From Tulasnella sp. 424 (taxonomy: Eukaryota > Basidiomycota > Agaricomycetes > Cantharellales > Tulasnellaceae): a stretch of DNA of 64,000 nt. The stretch covers positions 124,001 to 188,000 of the forward strand of contig WSUB01000054.1 of NCBI GenBank assembly GCA_019633425.1, in the 5' to 3' direction. This document shows, one piece after another, positions 46,870 through 57,275 of the stretch. The position numbers were made by a program, and so were the translations under genes. The notes beneath the pieces were generated by a model. That model ran no database searches. It worked only from the letters and a program-made list of their open reading frames with translations, and was not told the origin of the DNA. The stretch's first letter is position 1, and each line of letters starts with the position of its first letter.

Positions 46870-48353
46870 ATGAACAGTGTACACCCGCAATCCCTCGGCC
46901 CAAGTGAAACCGTTCAAGCAGACAACACCACAGCTCTCAGCCTTGTGGATCAGCAGCTCAAGTTCCCAGCTTCCAATATTCTCATGATACCACCAATCAA
47001 CACCCTTCCTTTCGACGTGTTCCAAATCATCGTCACAACATGCTGGGAGGAAGAAGGGGAGTCGTTTGCCATAGCCGCGTCGCACGTTTGCCAGTTGTGG
47101 AGACGCTACGTACCAGACATGTCGCTGCTCTGGAACAACCTGGAGTTTGCGGAGGAAGTGCCGTGGTGGGAGATGCTGGAGGCCAAGCTTAAACGGTCCG
47201 GTCGAGCATCGTTGGACATCATCATTAAAGAAAAGGTCTTCTTAAAATCCGGAATGCCGCATCTACGCAGGATCATGGGCATGATCATCCCACACGTCGC
47301 GAGATGGAGATCCCTTCAAATGGTGGATGTTCCGCACAAGATACGGCGAGTCTTGTTGGATCAGTTGAGGGGAAAGTCTGCGCTGCTTCTGGAACGCCTT
47401 GAAATAGTCCAGGGGAGGAAGTGTGACCGTCCGTACAATTGTAGGAGATTAAGAGCACCTCTCGTCGCTGGGACGCTCGACAGATTCTTGATGGAGTCCC
47501 AAACCTACGTCACCTGGAGTGGACAAACCCCGAAGCCGAATCCCGCCTCCTCCCACCTTTCCGAAACCTTCTCACCCTCAAGATCGGTCGCGGGACACTC
47601 GAAATGGAACCAGATCAATTCATTCCACTCGTTCTTCGCATTCTTTCGGTCTCTCCAGCTCTCCAAGAGCTCTCACTTCACCACGGACCCGATCAAGATC
47701 CCTTGACCTATATGGGCGACGTGGAACATTTAGTCCAGCCTCCAATGGCTCATCCATCACTACGACGACTTCACATCGTTTCGACAACGGGCATTAGAAG
47801 CGTCATACTACGTTCCCTGATCGTCCCAAACCTGAGGAGTCTGGGACAGCCCGGTAAAGACAGGGACATCGACGTCAACGTCTTGTGCTGCAACTCTTTA
47901 GCACAATCAAATGTCTTACCAAAGCTCCACAGTATCGCGATGGTGGGCAACACCGATAATACAGATTGGCCCAACCAGGGGTATTATCCATATATGCCCT
48001 CCCTCCCCGCAGCAATCATGAACCTCCGAAGCCTGGTCGTTTTGACTTTTAGGTTCGTCGACTTTGGCGGCGACAATAAGTGGCTCCCTGATCTGGGAAA
48101 CTGTTGCTCACGCCTCAAGTCGTTACTAGTTATGAACTGTACTGGATATACAGTCAAAGCCATACGCGCAATTGTCGAAGTGCGAATGCAACGGGAGGCG
48201 GTCGAGCCGTTGGAAGAGTTGTACATTTCTTCGTACCCTTACACTAGATCTGGGGAGCGGGCGAGTGTCGAAGAAGCTGCCTGGTTCTCTCAAGTGTTGC
48301 GATTCAATTCGAGGACACGTGTATGGCTCGAAGTAGATATGACTTGGCAGTAG
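46870..48353 (+). pseudogene. F-box protein, copy A (frameshifted)
   Basis: Single-exon paralogue of the intact copy B. It starts MNSVHPQSLGPSETVQADN and keeps the F-box (INTLPFDVFQIIVTTCW, VCQLWRRYV, LLWNNLEF) and the next 150 residues. At 47441-47450 it has GTAGGAGATT where copy B has GTAGGATT: two extra bases (GA). This shifts the frame, so the first part runs out at 47706. The LRR-like C-terminal region is found in the other frame from about 47450 to 48353 (LRILSVSPALQELSLHHGPD, WLPDLGNCCSRLKSLLVM). Apart from the shift both parts are well preserved, so the damage is recent or is a sequencing error. Confidence 0.8.
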
Positions 48354-48405
48354 CATTGCTTTCATCACCTTTTATCTACCTCCTTCCGGGATTGTTACCG
48401 AGTTA

Positions 48406-48559
48406 CGTAACTCCGAGTTTGAGGCAGGCTGGACGTCAAAGTGGTCAAAAGACCGCTTCAGTGGAAGGCGTCTTCTCTGGGAGAGGGGTGTCGTCCTCGA
48501 TCCTAACAGCTCCCATTCCGTTCGACATGCTCAGCCTATCCCGACTAAATAACTCACGT
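48406..48559 (-). pseudogene. Fragment of the three-domain membrane-protein gene
   Basis: Closely similar to 55181-55334 in membrane-protein gene copy 2, in the same orientation. It covers the start of the exon encoding the juxtamembrane segment and most of the intron before it, down to AAATAACTCAC, the donor site. Because intron sequence is included, the piece moved as DNA, not through mRNA. It has no coding role here. Confidence 0.85.
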
Positions 48560-48725
48560 GTCTGATGAAGGAGCAAGGTTAGGTTAGCGTCCGTTTCCGC
48601 TTGAACGGCCGCGGCAAAGTTGGCCAAGTGCGTTATTTACTCGTATTTGTTGACAACGAGGCCAGCAACAAATTTATAATTACGTCCGACGGTGCGACCG
48701 CAACGAACCGACACCTTCCTCTAGC

Positions 48726-50204
48726 ATGAACAGTATTCACCCGCAATCCCTCGGCCCAAGTGAAACCGTTCAAGCAGACAACACCACATCTCTCAGCCTT
48801 GTGCATCAACAGCTCAAGCTCCCGGTTTCCAATATTCTCATGATACCACCAATCAACACCCTTCCTTTCGACATGTTCCAAATCATCGTCACAACATGCT
48901 GGGAGGATGAAGGGGAGTCGTTTGCCATAGCCGCATCGCACGTTTGTCAGTTGTGGAGACGCTACGTATTAGGCATGCCCCTACTCTGGAACAACCTGGA
49001 GTTTGCGGGGGATGTGCCGCGGTGGGAGATGCTGGAGGCCAAGCTTAAACGGTCCGGTCGAGCACCGTTGGACATCATCATCGAGGAGAAGGTCTTCTTA
49101 AAATCCGGAATGCCGCATCTACGTAGGATCATGGGCATGATCATCCCACACGTCGCGAGATGGAGATCCCTTCAGATGGTGGAGGTTCCGCACAAGATAC
49201 GACGAGTCTTGTTGGATCAATTGAGGGGAAAGTCTGCGCTGCTTCTGGAACGCCTTGAAATAGTCCAGGGGAGGAAGTATGACCGTCCATACAACTGTAG
49301 GATTAAGAGCACCTCTCGTCACTGGGACGCTCGGCAGATTTTTGATGGAATCCCAAACCTACGTCATCTGGAGTGGACAAACCCTAAAGCCGAATCTCGC
49401 CTCCTCCCACCTTTCCGAAACCTTCTCACCCTCAAGATCGGTCGCGGGACACTCGACATGGTACCAGATCAATTCATCCCACTCGTTCTTCGCATTCTTT
49501 CGGTCTCTCCAGCTCTCCAAGAGCTCTCACTTCACCACGGACCCGATCGAGATTTCTGGGCCTCTCAGGGCGACGTGGATCACTTAGTCCAACCTCCAAC
49601 CGCTCATCAATCATTACGACGACTTCACATCGTTTCGACAACAGGCGTTAGAAGCGCCATACTACGTTCCCTGATCCTCCCAAACCTGAGGAGTCTTGGA
49701 CAGCCCGGTAACTACGAGGACATCGACGTCAACATCTTGTGCTGCAGCGCTTTAGCACAATCAATTCTCTTACCAAAGCTCCACAGTATCTCGATTGCGG
49801 GCAACACCGATCATATCTATCATTTCAACCAGGGATTTTATCCACATATGCCCTCCCTCCCCGTAGCAATCATGAACCTCCCAAGCCTGGTCGTTTTGAT
49901 CTTCAAGTCCGTCGACTTTGGCGGCGATAATAAGTGGCTCCCCGATCTGGGAAACTGTTGCCCACGCCTCAAGTCGTTACAGCTTCTGGACTGTTCTGGA
50001 TATACAGTCAAAGCCATACGAGCAATTGTGGAAGTTCGAATGCAGCGGGAGAAAGTCGAGCCGTTGGAAGAGTTATTCATCCCTTCGTACTCGTACTTTG
50101 GTGCCGAGCGGGCGAGTGGCGAAGAATCTGCCTGGTTCTCTCAAGTGCTACGATTTAATTCAAATCAACGTGTACGGTACGAAGTAGATATGTACGGCGT
50201 ATAG
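48726..50204 (+). CDS. F-box protein with LRR-like C-terminus, copy B (intact)
   Basis: Intronless, 492 residues. The F-box lies at about residues 40-85 (INTLPFDMFQIIVTTCW, FAIAASHVCQLWRRYV, LLWNNLEF), the usual Skp1-binding motif of Agaricomycete F-box proteins. The rest is a series of leucine-rich, irregular repeats: HLRRIMGMIIPHVARWRSLQ, PALQELSLHHGPDRD, SLRRLHIVSTTGVRSAILRS, LPNLRSLG, LPKLHSISIAG, LPSLVVLIFKSVDFGG and CCPRLKSLQLLDCSGY. Such proteins are thought to select substrates for SCF ubiquitin ligases; the target is unknown. This is the intact partner of the frameshifted copy A. Confidence 0.88.
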   Translation: MNSIHPQSLGPSETVQADNTTSLSLVHQQLKLPVSNILMIPPINTLPFDMFQIIVTTCWEDEGESFAIAASHVCQLWRRYVLGMPLLWNNLEFAGDVPRWEMLEAKLKRSGRAPLDIIIEEKVFLKSGMPHLRRIMGMIIPHVARWRSLQMVEVPHKIRRVLLDQLRGKSALLLERLEIVQGRKYDRPYNCRIKSTSRHWDARQIFDGIPNLRHLEWTNPKAESRLLPPFRNLLTLKIGRGTLDMVPDQFIPLVLRILSVSPALQELSLHHGPDRDFWASQGDVDHLVQPPTAHQSLRRLHIVSTTGVRSAILRSLILPNLRSLGQPGNYEDIDVNILCCSALAQSILLPKLHSISIAGNTDHIYHFNQGFYPHMPSLPVAIMNLPSLVVLIFKSVDFGGDNKWLPDLGNCCPRLKSLQLLDCSGYTVKAIRAIVEVRMQREKVEPLEELFIPSYSYFGAERASGEESAWFSQVLRFNSNQRVRYEVDMYGV

Positions 50205-51067
50205 ACATGACTTGTGTATAACATTGCTTCTATCAAATCATCAATCTTCTAGCTAGGTACCCCACTCCCGGGCATTGTTACTGAGTTACGTGGCTTGCTG
50301 TGGTAGCTAAATCAAGGTCCACGAGTCTCCAGAGTGGATTCGTACAATCATCCGTGGAGACACTGATTTATTGTTGGGATGCACCGGATAATACCTGAAA
50401 GTCTACGAAGTCTGAAGCCCATCTGACCCATATTGAACTCTTCCCGTCGCCCCGTCCCCCAGCGACCTATGTAATAACCATATATGTATTCCCGACGAGT
50501 ATACGCTTCGTGAGACCCTTGAGTGTTCATAGCCTGTCCTGGTGGGCAAGCCGAACACGCGCAACACCCTTCCAACTAACCTGGCAAGGCGTCTCAGGCG
50601 GAGACCTAGTCCTCAACACTTACAGCAGGAAACATCGAAATGGGAGGGATTGGAACGGGCGTCGATAACAGGTCACACCACCCGACGTTGCGACGAAGTC
50701 GACTAATCGCATACGTTATCAACATTCAAAGTGACGGGCGGATCCGGAGTAGCGCGTACTGGTAATGAGCATGAAGCTAGATGCATGGCTTTTATCCGCA
50801 CTATCCGTAACACAAGGGTCTGAACGTCTCAAACTGCTTGTCTTGTTTATGAGGCGGTGACAGACGACGAGTATCTATTCAACTTTGGGCATACCATTGC
50901 ATTCGAAGGACAGGATTCAAGATAGTACCGCATAAACGACAGAGGATTATCGATATTTATAATACGTCTTCCTTCTGCTTCCCAGGATGGCCGCTCCTTT
51001 TCAGTCCATGCGCGGGGGCTGTTCTCCCGAAATTATCACCTTCTCTACATTTATACCCTCGAGAAGC
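50205..51067. other. Spacer between the F-box copy B and membrane-protein gene copy 1
   Basis: No recognised gene. A 75-codon minus-strand frame (50575-50348) starts with a Cys-rich MEGCCACSACPPGQ but has no supporting context. From about 50985 the sequence is shared with 54372 onward (TTTTCAGTCCATGCGCGG and an adjacent TCTACATTTATACCCT), marking the edge of the next tandem duplication. Confidence 0.5.
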
Positions 51068-54043
51068 TCAGGAGCTCCCCGCCTCATCCCTTGGCTCTCC
51101 GTCGACAGCAAAACGGGGGACGTCAGGCCAGCTGTGACCCATCGCCGATCCAATGTCTTCATCAGGAGGATCATTTGCAAACCTCTGACCTGTCGACGAT
51201 TGTGAAGTGTCAACGGGACCCCCAGCAGAGGCCGAACCGACGAATGGCGGAATCACGGTACTGAGGCCTACAAACACATAAGGGGGAGATCTATGCTCGA
51301 AGAAGGGTGACTCGTCATCGAACTCAGGATTGATCGGGGTAAGTGGTCGGCGATCTTGGTGAGAGCGATTTGTTACGGGCTGAGCCTGCGGAGAGAGGGA
51401 GCTAACTGATAGAGCCAGCGAGTTGGAACCAGGAGTAGTGGAGGGGAGTTCGATTGAGCTAAAGGTGAACTCTGATGTCGATGGCGTGGGCCCATGGGGA
51501 GATGCATTGTCACTGAAAACTGTTGGTGCTCCCACCGACTCGGCAGTTGGGGGACTCGGAAGGCTGAGGGCTGGTTCGGCTGTAGTGGGCTGATTTGGGG
51601 GTTCGCCCGGTGGGATGGAGTGCGAAACTCGAAGAGACGGCGGCGTTTGGCTTAGACTGGATGTCGATTGCAGCGTCGACTGGTCTTGATGATTTGGAGA
51701 TCGGTCTTCTGAAATCCGTCGATCTCCGAGATCACCAAGGAAGTAATGAACCATCAAAATAGCGACGATCGTAGCCACGACAGACTTTAACTCCGAGTTT
51801 GAGGCGGGTTGGGCATCATCGTCCTCGATCCTAACAACTTCGATTCAGTTCGATATGGTCAGCCTATCCCAATCAAATAACTCACGGGCCTGAGGAAGGT
51901 CCTGAGGAAGGTCCTGAGGAAGGAGTGGATGAAGGAGTGGATGAAGAAGCGGATGAAGAGGCGGATGAAGAGGCGGATGAACGGGGGGATGAACGGGTGG
52001 ATGAAGATGAACGGGTGGATGAAGAGGTGGATGAAGAGGCGGATGGGCGGGTGGGTGAACGGGTGGATGAAGAGGTGGATGAAGGGGCAGATGAACGGGT
52101 TGATGAACGAGCGGATGAACGGGCGGATGTAGATTGGGCTTCGACTACCACTTGCTCGTAGATAATACGTGATACCGCGATGATCGCCGCTCCTGAACCG
52201 CTCTCCAAGGGCAAAGCTGTCATAGAGATATTATGCTTCTGGAATGGGTCCAGGTCCTTGTAATGTACGAGCGGCAAGTCGAGCACTCGAGATTTAGCCC
52301 TTATAAGCCACTGCTCAATGTCAGGGTAATGACAGTCCCCGTCGATACAACACTGTACGTGGGCATAACGAGTGGTTGCGGACAACGGTAAAAATGGAAT
52401 GTAAATCTTGATATCATGCCCTGTGAAAGGAAAATATTTGGAAGTTAGGTCTGATACGTTAAGCACCGCATGAGACGCACCTATTAGAGTAGTCGACCAA
52501 CTTGGCATCCAACGAAGCGGTTCAGAGACGTCACGATGCTTGACTTTGGCAAGGCTATATTGGTCCGTAATCTGCCAGGGAGAGAGCGAGCCGCCTATTG
52601 GAGGCTGATAGGTTAGCTCGTGATGCTGTTTAACACGAGTGTCATAGCGGCCATTGGGGATTGGGTGCGCCCAGGGTCTTGCCATACTAGGTCAGTTGTC
52701 GTAATCTTTAGGCGTATGGTCAACTCACCGCTTCGGTTTACCCTTCCAGCATACGGCATGGGAGAAAGTCATGGTCCGCACGTAACCCATCGCAGATTGA
52801 AGATCCAACAATTGCATCGACACTAATGCTGGAGCGTCGAGAGACATTCTGAACGTGCTATATAGCATGACAGGCTCGTTGGAGAGTTTGGCTGGGACAT
52901 TGAGATAAGCGTTATGAGTATCGATGTAGTCGCAAACCCCGCTAACGCAAAGTTGGATGTGGCCATGACGATGCTTTCCCTCTCCTTTTGTCGTAAAGTA
53001 TGCAGGAGGAGCAGCATAGACAGCGATGGAGGAGCCTAGCACGGATAAGAAATAAGGAATTATGGTCATCATAAGCAGCTTCATTTGAGATCAAAGTAAC
53101 CCACACTGCGCGGTGAACTCCACGACGGGGATTTGATCAGCAAGTCCGGAAACAACGTCTCTAGAGGTCTCGTGAAAGGTACGAAACCCATTAGAGGATG
53201 CAACCGGAGACTCCTTCATCTTCCATACTCCAGGTGGAGCAAATGATACCTGGAGATTTGTGTCATGGATTGTGACATTCTCGAGGTTTTTGCGTTCCGA
53301 ATGGTCATTGGTCAAGCTAACAACACCAAGTTAAAGATGCAGATTCAATGAGGCGAGAAAGGACTTACGACTCCTGACGCTCTCTAGAAGTTACTACTAA
53401 AGAGTCGAACCCGAAACTCCGGATTGGAAACCATGGCCAAACACCGTCTGCGTCGTCCCACAAGCTCAGCCGAAGGGCATGGTGACCATCGGCCCCATCA
53501 CTCTTCCAATGGTATATGAAATGGGGGTCGCGTGATTCTGGGGATTCAGATAGGTAGTTGTTCTCCAAGTTGATGTCGGTAATGGGCCACCCGTCCACGT
53601 AAATTTTGAGCTCTCCAGGCAGGTGGTTGAGCTGGCCACGTGGTGGACCATACACATACACCTCACGACCTGTATGTCCAACCAATGACAACGAGAGATG
53701 GATCAGGGAGGCCATATAAATAGAGTCCGAGTGATCCCGTACCGTAAAACTGGACCTCAACCGTTCTGGTCATTGTCTGGTCCTGGCGTTCGTTGCCCCG
53801 GCTATTTGTATGGAAGAAAGTTCGCTTTTTCGGCTGGCTGTCGACATAGGTCGTCATTGTAAACGGGTCATATTGATCCGTGCATTTTCCTAGGATATCC
53901 TTGTTGCAACAGGTTTCTGGGGTATAGCGGACTTGGGGATGGGTACTGTGAATGGTGGTGTTGACGAGTCTCGCATACGTATGAGAGTAGCCAGAAACAG
54001 CAACTGGAGAGATCCAAATGAAAGCACGAAGGAGAGACCTCAT
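51068..54043 (-). CDS. Membrane-anchored three-domain ectoprotein, copy 1
   Basis: Multi-exon gene, all junctions in frame. A signal peptide ([18 protein letters not shown]) is followed by three similar ectodomains. Domain 1 includes [29 protein letters not shown] and [11 protein letters not shown]. Domain 2 includes [30 protein letters not shown] and VMLYSTFRM. Domain 3 includes [32 protein letters not shown] and [20 protein letters not shown]. The repeated plan (VYVYG, V.VDG, LY...L, H.L.L) resembles the galactose-binding-like sandwich of Agaricomycete surface proteins; that is inference. Then come a Ser/Thr stalk of about 80 residues coded by a minisatellite, a membrane span ([18 protein letters not shown]) and a Ser/Pro-rich cytoplasmic tail ending DEAGSS. 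Ligand and function are unknown. No kinase or GPI signal is seen. Confidence 0.75.
51890..52139 (-). repeat. 12-bp minisatellite coding for the Ser/Thr stalk
   Basis: About twenty degenerate 12-base units (type GATGAACGGGTG or GATGAAGAGGCG on the + strand). On the coding strand each unit gives a four-residue block such as SSTR, SSAS or SSTP. The corresponding point in copy 2 (about 55335-55370) has only a few residues. Confidence 0.9.
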
Positions 54044-54475
54044 AGCGTAGCTCGAGTATCTCTTCCGGCTCGAAAGTGAGGAGGATGTGTTGAAGGATGA
54101 ACAAACTGCCGCGTCCGGCCTCGCGGTCAGGTACCATGTTAGAATTCGCGTTGTTTGTCGACTCGTTCCAGGGAGCGTGGTCCCGCATTTCTATGCATCG
54201 TCATTTAACACGTCGTATATATACGTAGGAGCTTCATTCGGGTCCATCTTGTATACGCTTATTACTGGTCGAGTTCGTAAGCTTTAACCAAGCACCCCCC
54301 ATAGGATTTCTAAGTAATGGGCCACCAAATACAGTGTGTGGGTATGATCAAACAGCAAAGGTTAGGTTAGGATGGTCGCCCCCTTTCAGTCCATGCGCGG
54401 GGCCTATTCTCCCTAAATTATCACCTTATCTACATTTATACCCTATAGGAGGGCTAAAGGCTCAAGATTGGAAAA
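54044..54475. other. Junction between the two membrane-protein units
   Basis: Contains the 5' flank of copy 1 (with TATATATACG near 54215) and, from about 54358, the 3' flank of copy 2. GGTTAGGTTAGG sits at the join. No gene. Confidence 0.6.
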
Positions 54476-57275
54476 TTAAAACTGTCCCCCGCGCTCAGAA
54501 GAGTTCCCCGCCTCCTCCCTCTGCTCTCCATCGACAGCAAAACGGGGGACGTCGGGCCAGCTGTAGCCCCTCGTCGATCCAATGCCTTCATCAGCAAGAT
54601 TATTTGCAAACCTCTGACCCGTCGACGATTGTGAAGAGCGAGGGGAGTCTGCGGGACCCCCGGTGGAAGCCGAACCAACGAATGGGGGAATACCGGTACT
54701 GACACCTACAAAGACATAGGGCGGAGATCTATGCTCGAGGAAGGGTGACTCGTAATCGAGCTCGGAATTCATTGGACTAAGTGGTCGGCGATCCTGGTGA
54801 GAGGGGTTCGTCATGGGCTGAGCCTGCGGAGAGAAGGAGCTAACTGATAAAGCCAGCGAGTTGGAACCAGGAGTAGTGGAGGGGAGTTCAATTGAACTAA
54901 AGGTGAACTCTGATGTCGATGGCGTGGGCCCATGGGGAGATGTGTTGTCGCTGAAAACTGTTGGTACTCCCACCGACTCGGCAGTTGGGGGACTCGGAAG
55001 GCTGAAGGCTGGTTCGCCTGAATTGGGCTCATCTGGGTATTCACCCGGTGGGACAGAGTGCGAAAGCAGTGTCGATTGGTCCTGCCGATTCGGAGAAGGA
55101 ACTTCTGGAATCTGTTGGTCTCGTCCGAGATCACCACGGAAGCAATGAAGCATCCAAAGCGTGACGATCGTAGCCACCACAGCTATTAACTCCGAGTTTG
55201 AAGTAGGCTGGACATCAAGGTGGTCAAAGACCGCTTCCGTGGAAGGCGTCTTCTCTGGGAGAGGGTTGTCGTCCTCGATCCTAACAACTCGCATTCAGCT
55301 CGATGTGCTCAGCCTATCTCAATTAAATAACTCACGGGGCGGATGAATGAGCTGGTGAAGACTGAGTTTCGATTACCACTTGCTCGTATATAATACGTGA
55401 TACCGCGATGATCGCCGCTCCTGAAGCGCTCTCCCTGGGCAAAGCTGTCATAGAGATATGATGCTTCTGGAATGGATCCAGGTCCTTGTAATGTACGAGC
55501 GGCAAATCAAGCGTTCGAGACTTGGCCCTTCTAAGCCATTGTTCAATGTCAGGGTGATGACAGTCCCCGTCGATGCAACACAGTACGTCAGCGTGACGAG
55601 TGGTTGATGTCAACGGAAGAACTGGAACGTAAATCTTGATATCATGCCCTGTAAAGTGGAGGATTAGAACTTAGGTCTGATGCGTTAAGCACGGTAAGAA
55701 ATGCACCTATTAGAGTAGTCGACCAACTCGGCATCTCATCAAGCGGTTCAGAACCGTCATGAGGCTCGACTCTGGCAAGGCTATATTGGTCTGTTGTCTG
55801 CCAGCGAGGGGACGAGCCGTCTACTGGAGGATGATAACTCAGCTCGTGATGCTGTCTAACACGAGTATCATATGAACCATTGGGGATTGGATGCGCCCAG
55901 GGTCTTGCCATCCCATGGTCAGTTGTCGTAATCTTTCGGAGTATAATCCACTCACCGCTTCGGTTTACCCTTCCAGCATACGGCATGGGAGAAGGTCATC
56001 GTCCAGACGTAACCCATCGCAGATTGGGGATCCAACAATCGCATCGACACTAATGCTGGAGCGTCAAGGGACGTTCCGGACGTTCTATATAAAAGGACAG
56101 GCTCGTTTGAGAGTTTGTCTGAGACATTGAGATAAGCGTTGTGAATATCGATGTAGTCGCAATCTCCGCCAACACAAAGTTGGACATGGCCATGACGATG
56201 CTTCAAGTTCCTCTCCCCTTTAGTCATAAAGTATGCGGGAGGAGCACCATAGACGGCGATGGCTGAACCTAGCGCGTATAAGAATTATTTTTAGCATCGG
56301 CAGCCTACGATTAAGGGAAAAATAACCCACACTGTGCGATGAACTCGATGATAGGGATTTGGTCAGGAAGTCCGGAAACAACGTCGCTGGAAATTTCGTG
56401 GAAGGTACGAAATCCATCAGAGGATGTAACCGGAGACTCCTTCATCTTCCATACTCCATGTGGAGCAAATGATACCTGGAGATTCGTATCATGAATTGTG
56501 ACACTCTCTAGGTCTTTGCGTTCCGAAAGGTCATTGGAAGACCTAACAACACGAGGTTAAAGATGGAGATGTGATGAGGCGAGAAAAGGGACTTACGAAT
56601 CCTGACGCTCTCTAGAAGTTACTACTAAAGAGTCGAACCCGAAGGTCCGGATCGGATACCATGCCCAAACACCGGTCGCGTCGTCCCACAAGGTCAGCCG
56701 AAGGACATGGTGGCTATCGTCTCCATCACTCTTCCAATGGTAAATAAAATGGGGGTCTCGCGATTTTGGGTTATCAAATAGGTAGTTTGCCTCTAAGTTG
56801 ATGTCGGTAATGTGCCACCCGTCCACGTAAACTTCGACCTGCTCTGCAGGCCGGTAGTCTAGCTGACCAAGTGGAGGACCATACAGATATGCCTCGCGAC
56901 CTGTATGTCCAACCGACGACGGCGAGCGAGGGATCAGGGAGGCCATAGAAGATATAATTCGAGTAAATCCGTACCGTAAAACTGGACCTCGACCGTTCTG
57001 CTCATTGTCTCGTGCTTGCGTATGTTACCCCAGCTAGTTGTATGAAAGAAGGTTCGCCTTCTCAAGTTTCCGTCGACGTAAGTTGACATCTTGAACGGAT
57101 CGTATTGACCCGTGCATTTTCCTTCGGTATACTTGTTGCAGTAGGTTTCTGGGGTATAGCGGACTTGGGGATGGGTACTGGGGATGGTGGTGTAGACGAG
57201 CTGCTCGGGCGCTTGAGAGTAGGCACCAGCAGCAATTAGAGATATCCAAATGAAAGCGCGAAGGAGGAGCTTCAT
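54476..57275 (-). CDS. Membrane-anchored three-domain ectoprotein, copy 2
   Basis: Paralogue of copy 1 with the same exon plan. The signal peptide is [20 protein letters not shown]. Domain 1 includes [39 protein letters not shown] and HHVLRLTLWDD. Domain 2 includes AVYGAPPAYFMTKGERNLKH and HGHVQLCVGGDCDYIDIHNA. Domain 3 includes [20 protein letters not shown] and [20 protein letters not shown]. The stalk is almost absent (about ten residues, QSSPAHSSAP). The juxtamembrane segment carries PLPEKTPSTEAVFDHLDV, which copy 1 lacks. The membrane span is AVVATIVTLWMLHCF, and the tail is Ser/Pro-rich ([20 protein letters not shown]) and ends ERGGQF. The intron between domains 2 and 3 uses the acceptor GGCAAG. 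The gene appears intact. Domain assignment is inferred from the repeated strand pattern; the exact fold was not confirmed. Confidence 0.75.

Larger units (their letters stand above)
46733..50204 (+). repeat. Tandem duplication of the F-box unit
   Basis: Unit A (about 46733-48353) and unit B (about 48590-50204) share leader, coding region and orientation with high identity. A 200-base piece of another gene lies between them. Confidence 0.85.

Noticed and set aside
51925..52161. Acidic plus-strand frame (repeats of DEEADE type) over the minisatellite
   Set aside because: It is the antisense of the Ser/Thr stalk; all frames of a 12-base repeat stay open.
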